Shown here one piece after another: positions 7,392 through 17,395 of a stretch of DNA of 64,000 nucleotides. The position numbers and the translations under genes are program-made. The notes beneath the pieces are model-generated. The model was given only the letters and a program-made list of their open reading frames with translations, ran no database searches and was not told the DNA's origin. Source of the DNA: Methanolobus sp. WCC4 (GTDB taxonomy: Archaea > Halobacteriota > Methanosarcinia > Methanosarcinales > Methanosarcinaceae); contig NZ_CP150629.1 in the NCBI RefSeq assembly GCF_038022665.1, positions 2,090,480 through 2,154,479 of the forward strand, in the 5' to 3' direction. Each line of letters begins with the position of its first letter. Within the stretch, counting starts at the first letter, position 1.

Positions 7392-9728
7392 TTGTCAGAT
7401 GATGTGACAGAAAACAAGGATATGAGCGAAGAGGAACTGATAGAACTCATCAAGTCCAGATTCCCCGGAAGGGATCATAAGACTTTTCTCAATGTTCTGA
7501 ACAAGTCCAGCCCGACACATCGTGGCGAGATCCTCAGGACCACACGCTTGCTCCTTGATACTGACTGGATGCTTGCAGGACTTTTCCTTGAGGGTCTTCC
7601 AGCTGTCGCAGAGAATGAAGGAACAGAGATTATCAGGAAATGGGCAGGCATCGGTATTAAGATATTTGAGCAGAGCAAGGACCTGGCAATCGATTATTTT
7701 TCATTTTCACCACCACTCCTGAAGGAACTCGGTGCCAGTGAACTGGAAGAGTGGGTCCTGAATGGCTTATCTGTCTTTGAAGATAATCCTTCCTCTGGAA
7801 GACCTTATTTCTCCCTTGGGTCTGAAATCTCAAAGGAATTCATTGAGAACATCAAAGGGTCAACAGCATTGAGCGATATCATAACGGTCCTCCGATACTA
7901 TGCCCTTGGTTTGTCAGGCGTGAATTTCAATATTCGGTCCCGGAGGGAGCTACAGACAAAGGATGACATGGATGCCATAAACCCTGTTATTGCAGGTAAC
8001 ACCATCTACCTTGCACCCCGGATAAACAAATACGGTGATAGCGAAGATAATTTCAGGATATACAAACTAAGCATAATGCATGAGGTCGGACATGTCCGTT
8101 TCAGTTCCCTGAAGGTCGAACACGAAGATGCAGCAGGACTGATGGCAGACATCAGGAAAAGGTACTCCACCATGAAGAAAAGGATCCCTTTACCGGGAAT
8201 GCAGGCTGTGGGTCTTGTAGGCATTGACGATATCATAGCTCTTTTCCCGAATCAGGCACTTGCAGGGACCATACTGGGAGTTCTTGAGGATGCAAGGGTA
8301 GAGCACATGATAATGGAACGTTATGCGGGAGTTCGCTCGGACCTTGAGAGAATAAGACACCTGATGCTTCTGACAAGGCCAGCTCCCGGTGGAGGTCTTG
8401 AAGGGTTCATGGAATCACTTCTGTGGATATCCACGGGACATGAACCTGTCCATGATGCGGGCAGGGAGATAACACCCCTTCTGGACCAGGTCAGGAACCT
8501 GCTTAAGGACAGCATCTTCCGGGAGGGATCATCAATTATTGACGCACTTGATGCAACCTTCAACATATATACTATGCTTGATGCAAAAATGGGTCCGCTA
8601 AGCCAGAAGGATTACGAACCACTGAAGAACATCGACTACCGTGGAGTGAGTATAGGAGTGCATGACCGGAAGGATCCGCTTTCCTCCCGACAGCATGAGA
8701 ATATCATCAGGCAATTCATCCCCGAAAAAGAGATCGAACTCACAGAAGAGAAAGAGATACCACTGGAAGAAGAGGGCAGGCGCCAGCCTACATATGCTTC
8801 GAAAAAGAACTGGAACATCCTTGGAAGGTACAGGTACGATGAATGGGATGCCGTTATCAATGGCTACAAACCGGAATGGTGTGTTGTCAATGAGGTCGAA
8901 CCTTTCGGGATGTCAGATGAATATTACAGGGATTCGTCAGAAGAATACAGGAACGAGATAGCACTGATAAGGCAGATATTCAACAGGATGAAGCCGGAAA
9001 CGTTCCGCAGGATGAAGGAACAGACCGACGGGACAGAGATAGATATCGATGCCTTCATCGATAATCTGATACAGAGGAAGTGCGGTGTGAACCCCAATGA
9101 GGGACTCTACCTCAGATGGGACAAGCATGAAAGGGATGTTGCAACCCTTTTCCTTGTAGATGTAAGTTATTCCACCCATAAAGTGATCGACTTCGAGGGA
9201 AAGAGCATACTGGATGTCGAGAAGGATTCACTCATCATCATGACACAAGCCCTTGAGAGCATAGGTGACAGATATGCCATCCATGCCTTTTCAGGTAAGT
9301 CAAGGGATGATGTCGAGTACTTTGTCATTAAGGAGTTCGACGAGGAACTCTCTGATGATGTTGCACGCAGGATAAGCCAGCTTGAGCCGGTATCAAATAC
9401 CAGGCTCGGACCTGCCATCCGACATGCGATAAGGAAATTTGAAAAAATAGACGCAAAGACAAAGATAATAATACTCCTGTCAGATGGCGAACCCTTTGAC
9501 ACCTCCCGCGGGGAGAACGCCTATAAAGGAAACATTGCCGAAGAGGATACAAGGGTCGCGATAAATGAAGGCAGGGCAAAAGGAATACAGCTCTTCTGTA
9601 TAACCGTGGATAATGAACCCGGCAATTATCTTGATAATATCTTCTCCGATTCAGGTTATACTATAATAGATGATGCAAGTTCGCTTCCTGAGAGTTTGCC
9701 GGTGTTGTACAAGAGGATAACTACCTAG
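7392..9728 (+). CDS. VWA-domain protein, NorD/CbbO-like
   Basis: A 778-residue cytoplasmic protein. The C-terminal third is a von Willebrand A domain with an intact MIDAS motif (DVSYS, Asp about residue 590) and later LSDGEPFD. The N-terminal two thirds match NorD/CbbO-type proteins, which normally work with a MoxR-family AAA+ ATPase to remodel or load metal cofactors on partner enzymes. No MoxR/NorQ gene lies beside it here. Residues 230-234 read HEVGH, the form of a zinc HExxH site, in a predicted helix. The start is TTG with GGAGTGA about 9 nt upstream; the frame has no better start. It stands alone between two intergenic gaps. Confidence 0.8.
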   Translation: MSDDVTENKDMSEEELIELIKSRFPGRDHKTFLNVLNKSSPTHRGEILRTTRLLLDTDWMLAGLFLEGLPAVAENEGTEIIRKWAGIGIKIFEQSKDLAIDYFSFSPPLLKELGASELEEWVLNGLSVFEDNPSSGRPYFSLGSEISKEFIENIKGSTALSDIITVLRYYALGLSGVNFNIRSRRELQTKDDMDAINPVIAGNTIYLAPRINKYGDSEDNFRIYKLSIMHEVGHVRFSSLKVEHEDAAGLMADIRKRYSTMKKRIPLPGMQAVGLVGIDDIIALFPNQALAGTILGVLEDARVEHMIMERYAGVRSDLERIRHLMLLTRPAPGGGLEGFMESLLWISTGHEPVHDAGREITPLLDQVRNLLKDSIFREGSSIIDALDATFNIYTMLDAKMGPLSQKDYEPLKNIDYRGVSIGVHDRKDPLSSRQHENIIRQFIPEKEIELTEEKEIPLEEEGRRQPTYASKKNWNILGRYRYDEWDAVINGYKPEWCVVNEVEPFGMSDEYYRDSSEEYRNEIALIRQIFNRMKPETFRRMKEQTDGTEIDIDAFIDNLIQRKCGVNPNEGLYLRWDKHERDVATLFLVDVSYSTHKVIDFEGKSILDVEKDSLIIMTQALESIGDRYAIHAFSGKSRDDVEYFVIKEFDEELSDDVARRISQLEPVSNTRLGPAIRHAIRKFEKIDAKTKIIILLSDGEPFDTSRGENAYKGNIAEEDTRVAINEGRAKGIQLFCITVDNEPGNYLDNIFSDSGYTIIDDASSLPESLPVLYKRITT

Positions 9729-9890
9729 TTCTATAAAAATTGCTTTTGTGACCGTAAATTTCCCCTGCAACACCAGAAGTCCAATTCCAGCGCCCAATAA
9801 TTATATTTGTACATATATATTCAAATATGCCAGCATAATATTATAATTTTGACTGTATTTATTTGATTTTATGTACACATTAACATATTT

Positions 9891-9933
9891 CATGTACATG
9901 AATTATGACATGATGTCATAATGGTTTAAACCG
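9891..9933 (+). promoter_or_regulatory. Cluster of three palindromes upstream of the secreted peptidase-like gene
   Basis: CATGTACATG (9891-9900), a 19-bp perfect inverted repeat TTATGACAT-G-ATGTCATAA (9903-9921) and GGTTTAAACC (9924-9933) lie in a row 30-70 bp before the ATG at 9963. Such density suggests an operator for a dimeric regulator, or overlapping sites for more than one. Confidence 0.45.
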
Positions 9934-9962
9934 TGTACATTCAGTCCTCTCATTAGATAGCA

Positions 9963-11255
9963 ATGAGATATCCTGAAAAACGTAGGTTACTTACAGGAAC
10001 GATACTTCTGGTCATTTTCCTGTTCACTATGCAATCAGCAGTAGCCGACAGCAGCGATATCTCAACTGACATAAGCTCCAGCTATAAACTGGTACCTGAA
10101 GAAGGAGTAGTAAAGGTCTCAAAAGAAATTACATTCCATAACTACAACAGTGACACCAAATACTGGAGAGGTTACTACTCCAACTACAACTACTATCTGC
10201 CTGAAGCTGCAATGAACGTTCAGGTCTTTGACGATGAGAGAGCAATGACCTTTTCCATAGCTTCTGAAGGCTATCATGTCTTTTACTTCAACAAGAAGGT
10301 CTGGTATGAGGAAAGTTACACATTCCATGTGACCTACGAACTTGAAGCTAACAGGAACACAGCCAGTTTCTCCATAAATGAATATGGGGATAACATAGAT
10401 GTTACACTTGAAGTTCCATCTGATTTTGATACACATCTCAGCAGGGACGACTATGAGGTTGAAGAGAGATCATACTCAAGCATCTACAAGTTCGAAAAAG
10501 GCCAGGAATGGGATAAAGCCTGCACGGTCAGTTCTGTCAGGTCATCACCACGCATGACACTTGTAGAAACAGCACACCTTGATGAAAGGGATGTAGATGT
10601 GACCATACGATACTGGGAAGGGGAAGAAGAATGGGCACAGGACATCATGCAGACGACCATTGAAGGTCTGGAACTCCTTGAGGACAAATGGGGAATTGCA
10701 TATCCAGCAAACTACAATATAACCATCACACAGGCCAACATCACAGAGACAGGTGGTTACGGTGGTTACAATGAAGGTCGCAGCGGTATCTGGCTCCTCT
10801 ACACATCCAACCATGGAATACTCATACATGAACTGGCACATTACTGGACACGTGCCTGCAACTTCGACCAGTTGTGGATGGACGAGGGTTACGCTGACCT
10901 GTACACATATCTGGTACTGGCAGAGATGGAACCGGAAGAAGCAACTTCAAGACGTGACAGATTCCTCAGCAAGTATGAAAGCCTGAAAGAGGAATACGAT
11001 CATCCACTGGCTGACTGGAACACTCCCGAAAGCATTGATGATACTTCAAATGGCAAACTTGTTGATTTCGGATATAAGAAGGCATTTGCCCTTACATACA
11101 CACTGTATGAGACAACTGATGTCAGCACGCTGAAGGAAATGAATAGGGAATTCATCAGTTCAGGAAGTGACATCGACAACTCAGATTTCCTGGAGATAAC
11201 TTCTTCATACACTGACCAGGACATAACCTTCATTGAGAATTATCTGTACTCCTGA
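9963..11255 (+). CDS. Secreted gluzincin-type peptidase-like protein
   Basis: The 430-residue product has an N-terminal signal peptide (basic MRYPEKRR, then TGTILLVIFLFTMQSAVA), a beta-rich middle region, and a peptidase core with HELAHYW at residues 289-295 and a downstream Glu in WMDEGYADLY (about 308). This HExxH...E arrangement with the following GYAD is typical of M1-family gluzincins, although the spacing of 14 residues is shorter than the usual 18. It probably acts outside the membrane on peptides or surface proteins. There is no C-terminal anchor. The start ATG lies at the end of an unusual palindrome-rich upstream region. Substrate unknown. Confidence 0.75.
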   Translation: MRYPEKRRLLTGTILLVIFLFTMQSAVADSSDISTDISSSYKLVPEEGVVKVSKEITFHNYNSDTKYWRGYYSNYNYYLPEAAMNVQVFDDERAMTFSIASEGYHVFYFNKKVWYEESYTFHVTYELEANRNTASFSINEYGDNIDVTLEVPSDFDTHLSRDDYEVEERSYSSIYKFEKGQEWDKACTVSSVRSSPRMTLVETAHLDERDVDVTIRYWEGEEEWAQDIMQTTIEGLELLEDKWGIAYPANYNITITQANITETGGYGGYNEGRSGIWLLYTSNHGILIHELAHYWTRACNFDQLWMDEGYADLYTYLVLAEMEPEEATSRRDRFLSKYESLKEEYDHPLADWNTPESIDDTSNGKLVDFGYKKAFALTYTLYETTDVSTLKEMNREFISSGSDIDNSDFLEITSSYTDQDITFIENYLYS

Positions 11256-11335
11256 TAACTTTCCTACTGAAAACTTTCTTTTATTAACTTCAGGAGATAA
11301 ATAAAACTGAATTAAAATATTACATTTTTGGATAA

Positions 11336-11383
11336 TTTTATAAACCTAAAATACGTATAGGTATGTGGTCAGTGGGGACCACA
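11336..11383 (+). promoter_or_regulatory. TATA box and leader hairpin of the four-PAS kinase gene
   Basis: ATTTTATAAACC near 11334-11345 is a good box A, predicting transcription start at about 11363-11370. Immediately there, TGTGGTC (11364-11370) and GACCACA (11377-11383) form a perfect 7-bp hairpin with AGTGGG in its loop, directly before an ATG. The loop could hold the ribosome site. Confidence 0.45.
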
Positions 11384-14014
11384 ATGAGATCTAATGCCTA
11401 CGGTAGTCTTTATTCATTTGTGGGAAAGTGGAAGATGAATACCGAAAAAACAGAAGGGAATGCCATAGGGAATCTGGCAGATATTGTTGAGATCATACTT
11501 GACAATGCACCGATCGAAGAAGTAATGGAAATACTGATCGACCGAATCCCCTCCATTTTCCCCGAACCCGAGAACGTAGCCGCGGGAATAGAATGGATGG
11601 ACATGAAATGTGAAGCCTTTTCATGTGAAAAGGAGGAACTTGTCCTCAGGAGTGACATCGTTATTGACGGTACTAAAGAAGGCACCATCAGGATTGCCGT
11701 CAGGAACATGGACAGGAAGAATATCGATGATGCTCATCTGATCGAGGAGTATAAGAGACTGCTTGGTCTTATAGCGAGGATGATATCAGTCTTCTTTGAG
11801 AAAAGAAAAGAAGTTGCAGACCTCAGGAACAGGGCAAAGATAGCAAGGGACTATTGCGAGAAGATAGATGACTACATATTCATTTTGGATCATGATGGCA
11901 CAATTCTTGATTTTAACACTAATTTCATGGAATGTACCGGATATACTGCAGAACAACTGAGACAGATGAACATAACAGATATCATGTCACAGTGTGCAGA
12001 GGGCTTCAGAGAATCATTCCCGGTAACAGATACTATTCTGAACGGACATTCCACTTTTGAACTGGAACATAGATGTGATACAGGTGAGACCATACCGATG
12101 AGTGTCAAATGCAAACCACTTGACGATAAGAATGAGAGTTTCCTCTGTGTTGCAACGGACAGGTCGGAAGCAAAAAAAGCTGAGACCGAACTGGAAGAAT
12201 CGGAGAGGAAATATTCCACCATCGTGGAAAAAAGCAACGATGGTATTCTCATTGTCCAGAATGGAAAAATAGTGTTCGCAAACTCAAGGATACTGGAGAT
12301 AACCGGATACGTGCCTGAAGACCTCACGGACAGGGAGTATCTGATGATCATTCCTGAAGAGGACCATAAGATATCCAAAAACTGGTTCAGGGAACAGAGA
12401 TCAGACCTGAATGGCAATGAACTCTTCAACATGGAACTGGTAACAAAAGAGGATAGGATAATACCCGTTGAGGCAAACTGGTCTATAATAGACTATGAAG
12501 GACAGCAAGCTGACCTGCTTATCATCAGGGATATCAGTGAAAGGGCACGTACTGAAGAACTTCTCCAGAAAGAAAGGGACCGGCTGGAGAACTACCTCGA
12601 CGTGGTTGGTTCAATAATAGGAATAACCAATAGTGATGCTGAGATCATCTTCGTCAATAAGGTTGGTGCCGAAATACTGGGATATACGAAGGAAGATATC
12701 ATAGGCAGGAACTGGTTCACCGATTTTCTGCCGGAAAGTGTCAGGGAGCCCACCAGAGAAGCATTTCACAAAGTAATGGCTGGCGAGATCGACCCCCCAC
12801 AGTACTTTGAGAATCTCCTGCTTACAGGAGAAGGCGAGGAGAGGTTGATATTCTGGCACGATGTACCACTGGAAGATGAGAACGGAAAACGCATCGGAAT
12901 GATAAGCTCCGGAGAGGACATCACAGAGAGCAGAAAGATGGAAGCACTTCTCGTGGAATCGGAGAAGAACCTCAAAACGATATTCAATAACATAGATGAC
13001 CAGATATTCATCCACAGACCATATGGCAATTTCATCGATGTTAACATGGCCGTTCTCCATTCAAGCGGTTACACAAAAGAAGAAATGCTTGAGCTGGGAC
13101 CAAAGGACATAGTAAGACCTGAACTACAGCCCCTCATGGATGCTTACACCGAACGTATAATGAAAGATAAGAAGATCATCTTCGAAATACCCTATATACG
13201 GAAAAATGGGGACTTACTACCACTTGAGATCAACTCCAGACTTATTGAATATAAGGGCGAAGAAGCTATTATTTCAGTAGCAAGAGACGTTACTGAGCGC
13301 AAAAAGGCGGAAGACAGGTTAAAGCGTTATGCAGGCGAGCTCAAACATTCGAACGAGCTCAAAGACCTTTTTACAGATATCATCAGGCATGACCTGCTGA
13401 CACCGGCAAGTGTTGTTAAAGGCTACACTGAAGAACTGCTCCTTACAATAAAGGATGAAGAGACACTAAAACTGGCAGAGAAGGTCAGGGACAACAATGA
13501 CCGGCTTATTGAATTGCTGGAAACGGCTACAAAGCTGGCAAAGCTTCAGAAAGAAGAGGAGATAACCTTTGAGAAACTTGATCTCGTACCGGTCATAAAA
13601 ATGGTCATCGAGAGTTTCGGCACCCAGCTTGAAATGAAGGAGCAGGAAGTTAAGATAACCACAGATGGAAAGTACCTGTCCCGTGTCAACCCAGTTATAG
13701 AAGAGGTATTCGCAAATCTTCTTTCCAATGCCATCAAATACAGCACGAATAAAAGTACTATAGATATCACCCTTGAAGATGAAGAGAAAATGTGGAAAGT
13801 AAGTGTTGCTGACCACGGACCGGGCATTCCTGACGAGGAAAAGCCCCTGCTGTTCAATCGCTTCCATCGTGCTGATAAAAGAGGTGTCAAAGGAACAGGA
13901 CTGGGACTTGCCATCGTTAAAAGGATAATAGAGATGCATGGTGGCAAGTACGGAGTGGATGACAGACCTGACGGACAGGGAAGCGTGTTCTGGGTCACAG
14001 TCAGGAAAGCATGA
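11384..14014 (+). CDS. Soluble sensor histidine kinase with four PAS domains
   Basis: A cytoplasmic kinase without membrane segments. After an N-terminal helical region come four PAS domains (starts recognisable at DYIFILDHDGTILDF, SNDGILIVQNGKIVF, GIITNSDAEIIFV-like and DDQIFIHRPYGNFIDV), then a dimerisation domain whose His lies in IIRHDLLTPASVVKG, and a HATPase_c domain (NAIKYSTN, DHGPGIPDEE, GTGLGLAIV). The HDLLTP form of the H box differs from the SHELRTP form of its neighbours, so it belongs to another kinase subgroup. Three starts are possible: ATG 11363 sits at the predicted transcription start and is unlikely; ATG 11384 and ATG 11435 are both reasonable. No cognate regulator is nearby. 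Confidence 0.88.
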   Translation: MRSNAYGSLYSFVGKWKMNTEKTEGNAIGNLADIVEIILDNAPIEEVMEILIDRIPSIFPEPENVAAGIEWMDMKCEAFSCEKEELVLRSDIVIDGTKEGTIRIAVRNMDRKNIDDAHLIEEYKRLLGLIARMISVFFEKRKEVADLRNRAKIARDYCEKIDDYIFILDHDGTILDFNTNFMECTGYTAEQLRQMNITDIMSQCAEGFRESFPVTDTILNGHSTFELEHRCDTGETIPMSVKCKPLDDKNESFLCVATDRSEAKKAETELEESERKYSTIVEKSNDGILIVQNGKIVFANSRILEITGYVPEDLTDREYLMIIPEEDHKISKNWFREQRSDLNGNELFNMELVTKEDRIIPVEANWSIIDYEGQQADLLIIRDISERARTEELLQKERDRLENYLDVVGSIIGITNSDAEIIFVNKVGAEILGYTKEDIIGRNWFTDFLPESVREPTREAFHKVMAGEIDPPQYFENLLLTGEGEERLIFWHDVPLEDENGKRIGMISSGEDITESRKMEALLVESEKNLKTIFNNIDDQIFIHRPYGNFIDVNMAVLHSSGYTKEEMLELGPKDIVRPELQPLMDAYTERIMKDKKIIFEIPYIRKNGDLLPLEINSRLIEYKGEEAIISVARDVTERKKAEDRLKRYAGELKHSNELKDLFTDIIRHDLLTPASVVKGYTEELLLTIKDEETLKLAEKVRDNNDRLIELLETATKLAKLQKEEEITFEKLDLVPVIKMVIESFGTQLEMKEQEVKITTDGKYLSRVNPVIEEVFANLLSNAIKYSTNKSTIDITLEDEEKMWKVSVADHGPGIPDEEKPLLFNRFHRADKRGVKGTGLGLAIVKRIIEMHGGKYGVDDRPDGQGSVFWVTVRKA

Positions 14015-14164
14015 ACAAAGATCGTCATGCCTCTTTTCAAATATATAATAACACCAGAACTATATTGATAATGCCCGCAAGAACGAACTTTTCCATCAGA
14101 ATACCTGCCTGTCTTTCTAATAACACATATTATTTATTTTTAAGGTTTTGCAGACCATGATATT

Positions 14165-14200
14165 ACTTATCGATAAGTACCATCATGAAAACCTATAAAT
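14165..14200 (+). promoter_or_regulatory. Palindrome and TATA box before the six-PAS kinase gene
   Basis: ACTTATCGATAAGT (14165-14178) is a perfect 14-bp palindrome, followed by CCTATAAATAC (about 14190), a strong box A. The 14-mer ATCGATAAGTACCA found here also occurs at about 4431, upstream of the thioesterase gene. Confidence 0.45.
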
Positions 14201-14245
14201 ACTGAGCATTATAAAAATAAGCGCATAAATATGGTGCCATCAGAC

Positions 14246-17200
14246 ATGCCCGAAAATACTGACAATGATCCTGCCTTTATTCAGAAAACTACCCCTATTG
14301 ATCATCAGGAAGATGGCATTGTCATTATTGCACCGGACAGGACCATTACCTATTGTAATGAAAGCTGGAAAGAATTTGTTCAAAGCTATGATATCGGTCT
14401 TTTCAAAGATAACGATGGAATTGAAAAGTTAATAGATGAAAACTCTCAGGATACAGAGAATGCAGACAAATCTTCCTTCATGGTCAAAGGCATCTGTGAC
14501 GTTATCGACGGCTTTGAAAACTCATTCACTTTTGAATATACACCTGAAGCCTCTGAACACGAACACAGGTTCCAGATGAAGGTCAGACCTCTTTCAAAAG
14601 ACTATCCTGCAAATATTATTCTGCAGAACATCGACATAACTGAAAGAAATAGTTGCGAAAACGAGCATATTGACCATCAGGGATGTATCCATTCGTTACT
14701 CAACAACCTGCAGCTTGTTGGAGTTACACTCGACACTGAGGGGAAAGTTATCTTCTGTAATGATTTTCTACTGGACCTGACAGGCTGGAAAAGAGAGGAG
14801 ATCCTCAACAGGAACTGGTTCGATATTTTCCTCCCGGTTGATATCGTTCCCGAGATAAGGGGATATTTTGCAAGTATACTGGAAAAAGTGGATGTGCCAT
14901 CATACCATAGTAATGAGATCGTCACAAGGGAAGGCAACAGGAAACTGATAGCATGGAACTATACGGTTTTCAGGGATAGCGATGGGAATGTTAAAAGCAT
15001 TACCAGTGTTGGCGAGGATACAACCGACCTGGAGTCTGCCGAAAGGTCCCTCATAGAAAGCAAAGGACAATTACGCACACTGGTAGATAGTTTGCCTGAC
15101 CTTGTGTGGCTAAAAGATGTCAATGGCACATTCCTTGCATGTAATCCTAAATTCGAACGACTGGTCGGTGTAAAGGAATCAGAGATCATTGGGAAAACAG
15201 ATTATGATCTTCTGGAAAAGGATCTCGCGGATTACGTTGTACAAAAAGACAGGGAAGCAATAAATGCAGGTATACCTGCGATCAACGAGGAAAAGGTCAC
15301 CTACGCTGATGACGGGCATCATGAATATATCGAGACTATCAAAAGCCCAATGTATGATGCTGATGGAAACCTGATAGGCGTATTAGGTGTTGCCAGGGAC
15401 ATTACCCAGAGAAAACAGACCGAGGATGAATTAAAGAAGAGAGAGTTGAAACTGCGGACTGCACAGAGTGTTGGTCATTTCGGAAGCTGGCAGTTCGATC
15501 TTAATTCAGGAATGGTTGAGGCTTCCGAAGAAGCTCTCAGGATATATGGATTAGAAAAAGAGCAATTCACCATCAAAGAGGTACAAACGATCCCTCTTTC
15601 TGACCATCGATCAATGCTGGACAGGGCCTTAAGTGACCTGGTCGCAGGAAAAGCACCTTATGATGTCCATTTCAGGATAAAGAGACGTAATGACGGAGCT
15701 ATCCGTTATATACATTCTATTGCTGAATATTTTGCTGAGCAAAATGTTGTGATCGGCACCATACAGGATATTACCGACCATAAAAAAGCAGAAAAGAAGA
15801 TGGAAGAAGATGCGATCAGGAGACGCATATTCATAGAGCAGTCCAGTGATGGGATGATCATTCTCGATCAGAATGGAAAAATACTGGAAACAAACAGGAA
15901 ATATGCGGAGATGACCGGGTATTCGAATGAAGAACTCACTGAAATGCATATATGGGAACTGGATGCTCACATGAAACCTGAAGAAATGGTCGAACACATC
16001 AAAGAGCATGAAGATACTGAATTATATTTAGAGACAACATTAAGGTGCAAAGATGGAAAGTTCCTTGATATTGAGATAAGTGCAAGCTATGTCACATTTG
16101 GCGGAGAGAAATTGATATTCTCTGTGTGCAGGGATATTACAAAGCGCAAGGAATCTGAACGTAAGATCCAGGAAGATGCTATAAGGAGGCGTATCCTGAT
16201 CGATCAGTCCAGCGATGGGATCGTTGTTTTTAATGAAGGGGGCAGGGTTGTAGAAACTAATCAGAAGTTTGCAGAAATGCTTGGATATTCCCCGGAAGAG
16301 ATCATCAGATTAAATGTATGGGACTGGGATGTAAACCTGTCGAATGAAGAAGATTTTAAAGAGTATGAGACGATTGCCCATAACGATAATTATATCGAAA
16401 CCGTAGTTCGCCGCAAAGATGGTACTTTTCTGGACCTGGAGATCAGCTCGAGTGACGCAATATTTGATGGAGATAAACTTATTTTCTCGGTATGCAGGGA
16501 TGTGACCAGACGCAAAAGGGCAGAAGAGGAATTGCTGCAAGCCAAGATAACAGCAGAAAAGGCCAGCAGAGCAAAATCAGAGTTCCTTGCCAATATGAGC
16601 CATGAACTAAGAACACCTCTCAATTCGATCATAGGCTTTTCACAGATGCTCAATGAAAGGATACCAGGAGAATTGAATAAAAAGCAGGCAACTTATGTAT
16701 CCAATGTCCTTAGAAGCGGGAATCACCTGATAGAACTTATCAACGACATACTCGACCTTTCAAAGGTCGAATCAGGAGAAATGAAACTCAATCGCAGCCA
16801 GTTCATAGTAGACGACCTGTTAAAAGATGCTGCAACAACTATCAGGCCAGCTGCAAAGAAAAAGTCCATTGAGATAACAACTGATATACAGGGCTGCAAC
16901 ATGGATATATGTGCTGATCGGACAAAGATAAAGGATGTATTGCACAATATCCTTTCCAATGCTGTTAAGTTCACACCTGAAAAAGGAAGCATCGATATCA
17001 AAGCAAAATGTATCGATGACAAACTTCATGTAGCGATCTCAGATACCGGAATAGGCATCCCTGAAGAACAACAGGGAATGATATTCGAACCATTCAAACA
17101 GATCGACAGTTTCATGACGCGCAAATTCGAGGGAACGGGGCTGGGTCTTGCGCTTGTAAAAAGATATGTGGAGATGCATAACGGAAAGATCGATGTGCAT

Positions 17201-17266
17201 AGTGAGGTTGGTAAAGGGAGTACCTTCACATTCATGATACCCATCAGCAGCAATGAGTATCAATGA
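14246..17266 (+). CDS. Soluble sensor histidine kinase with six PAS domains
   Basis: At about 1,006 residues this is the largest kinase of the cluster. Six PAS domains can be traced, the last two (near residues 530-770) being near-duplicates of each other that both begin with an EDAIRRRI linker and contain SSDG. The H box SHELRTPLNS (His about 786) and a HATPase_c domain (NAVKFTPEKG, DTGIGIPEEQ, GTGLGLALV) follow. ATG 14231 and ATG 14246 are both in frame; the second is preferred because GGTG lies 9 nt upstream. The third PAS (LPDLVWLKDVNGTFLACN) is close to one in the kinase at 26901, showing exchange of modules inside the cluster. Signal unknown. Confidence 0.9.
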   Translation: MPENTDNDPAFIQKTTPIDHQEDGIVIIAPDRTITYCNESWKEFVQSYDIGLFKDNDGIEKLIDENSQDTENADKSSFMVKGICDVIDGFENSFTFEYTPEASEHEHRFQMKVRPLSKDYPANIILQNIDITERNSCENEHIDHQGCIHSLLNNLQLVGVTLDTEGKVIFCNDFLLDLTGWKREEILNRNWFDIFLPVDIVPEIRGYFASILEKVDVPSYHSNEIVTREGNRKLIAWNYTVFRDSDGNVKSITSVGEDTTDLESAERSLIESKGQLRTLVDSLPDLVWLKDVNGTFLACNPKFERLVGVKESEIIGKTDYDLLEKDLADYVVQKDREAINAGIPAINEEKVTYADDGHHEYIETIKSPMYDADGNLIGVLGVARDITQRKQTEDELKKRELKLRTAQSVGHFGSWQFDLNSGMVEASEEALRIYGLEKEQFTIKEVQTIPLSDHRSMLDRALSDLVAGKAPYDVHFRIKRRNDGAIRYIHSIAEYFAEQNVVIGTIQDITDHKKAEKKMEEDAIRRRIFIEQSSDGMIILDQNGKILETNRKYAEMTGYSNEELTEMHIWELDAHMKPEEMVEHIKEHEDTELYLETTLRCKDGKFLDIEISASYVTFGGEKLIFSVCRDITKRKESERKIQEDAIRRRILIDQSSDGIVVFNEGGRVVETNQKFAEMLGYSPEEIIRLNVWDWDVNLSNEEDFKEYETIAHNDNYIETVVRRKDGTFLDLEISSSDAIFDGDKLIFSVCRDVTRRKRAEEELLQAKITAEKASRAKSEFLANMSHELRTPLNSIIGFSQMLNERIPGELNKKQATYVSNVLRSGNHLIELINDILDLSKVESGEMKLNRSQFIVDDLLKDAATTIRPAAKKKSIEITTDIQGCNMDICADRTKIKDVLHNILSNAVKFTPEKGSIDIKAKCIDDKLHVAISDTGIGIPEEQQGMIFEPFKQIDSFMTRKFEGTGLGLALVKRYVEMHNGKIDVHSEVGKGSTFTFMIPISSNEYQ

Positions 17267-17395
17267 GATCGCCTGAAATTTCTGCCTGAGATGTGAAGAA
17301 ATTGTTTTGAATAACTATGTGTTCAACAGATGCACATTTATATATAATAGAAGTGATATCTTTTTAAGAGTAAATTGTTGAAAACCGGTGATCTA

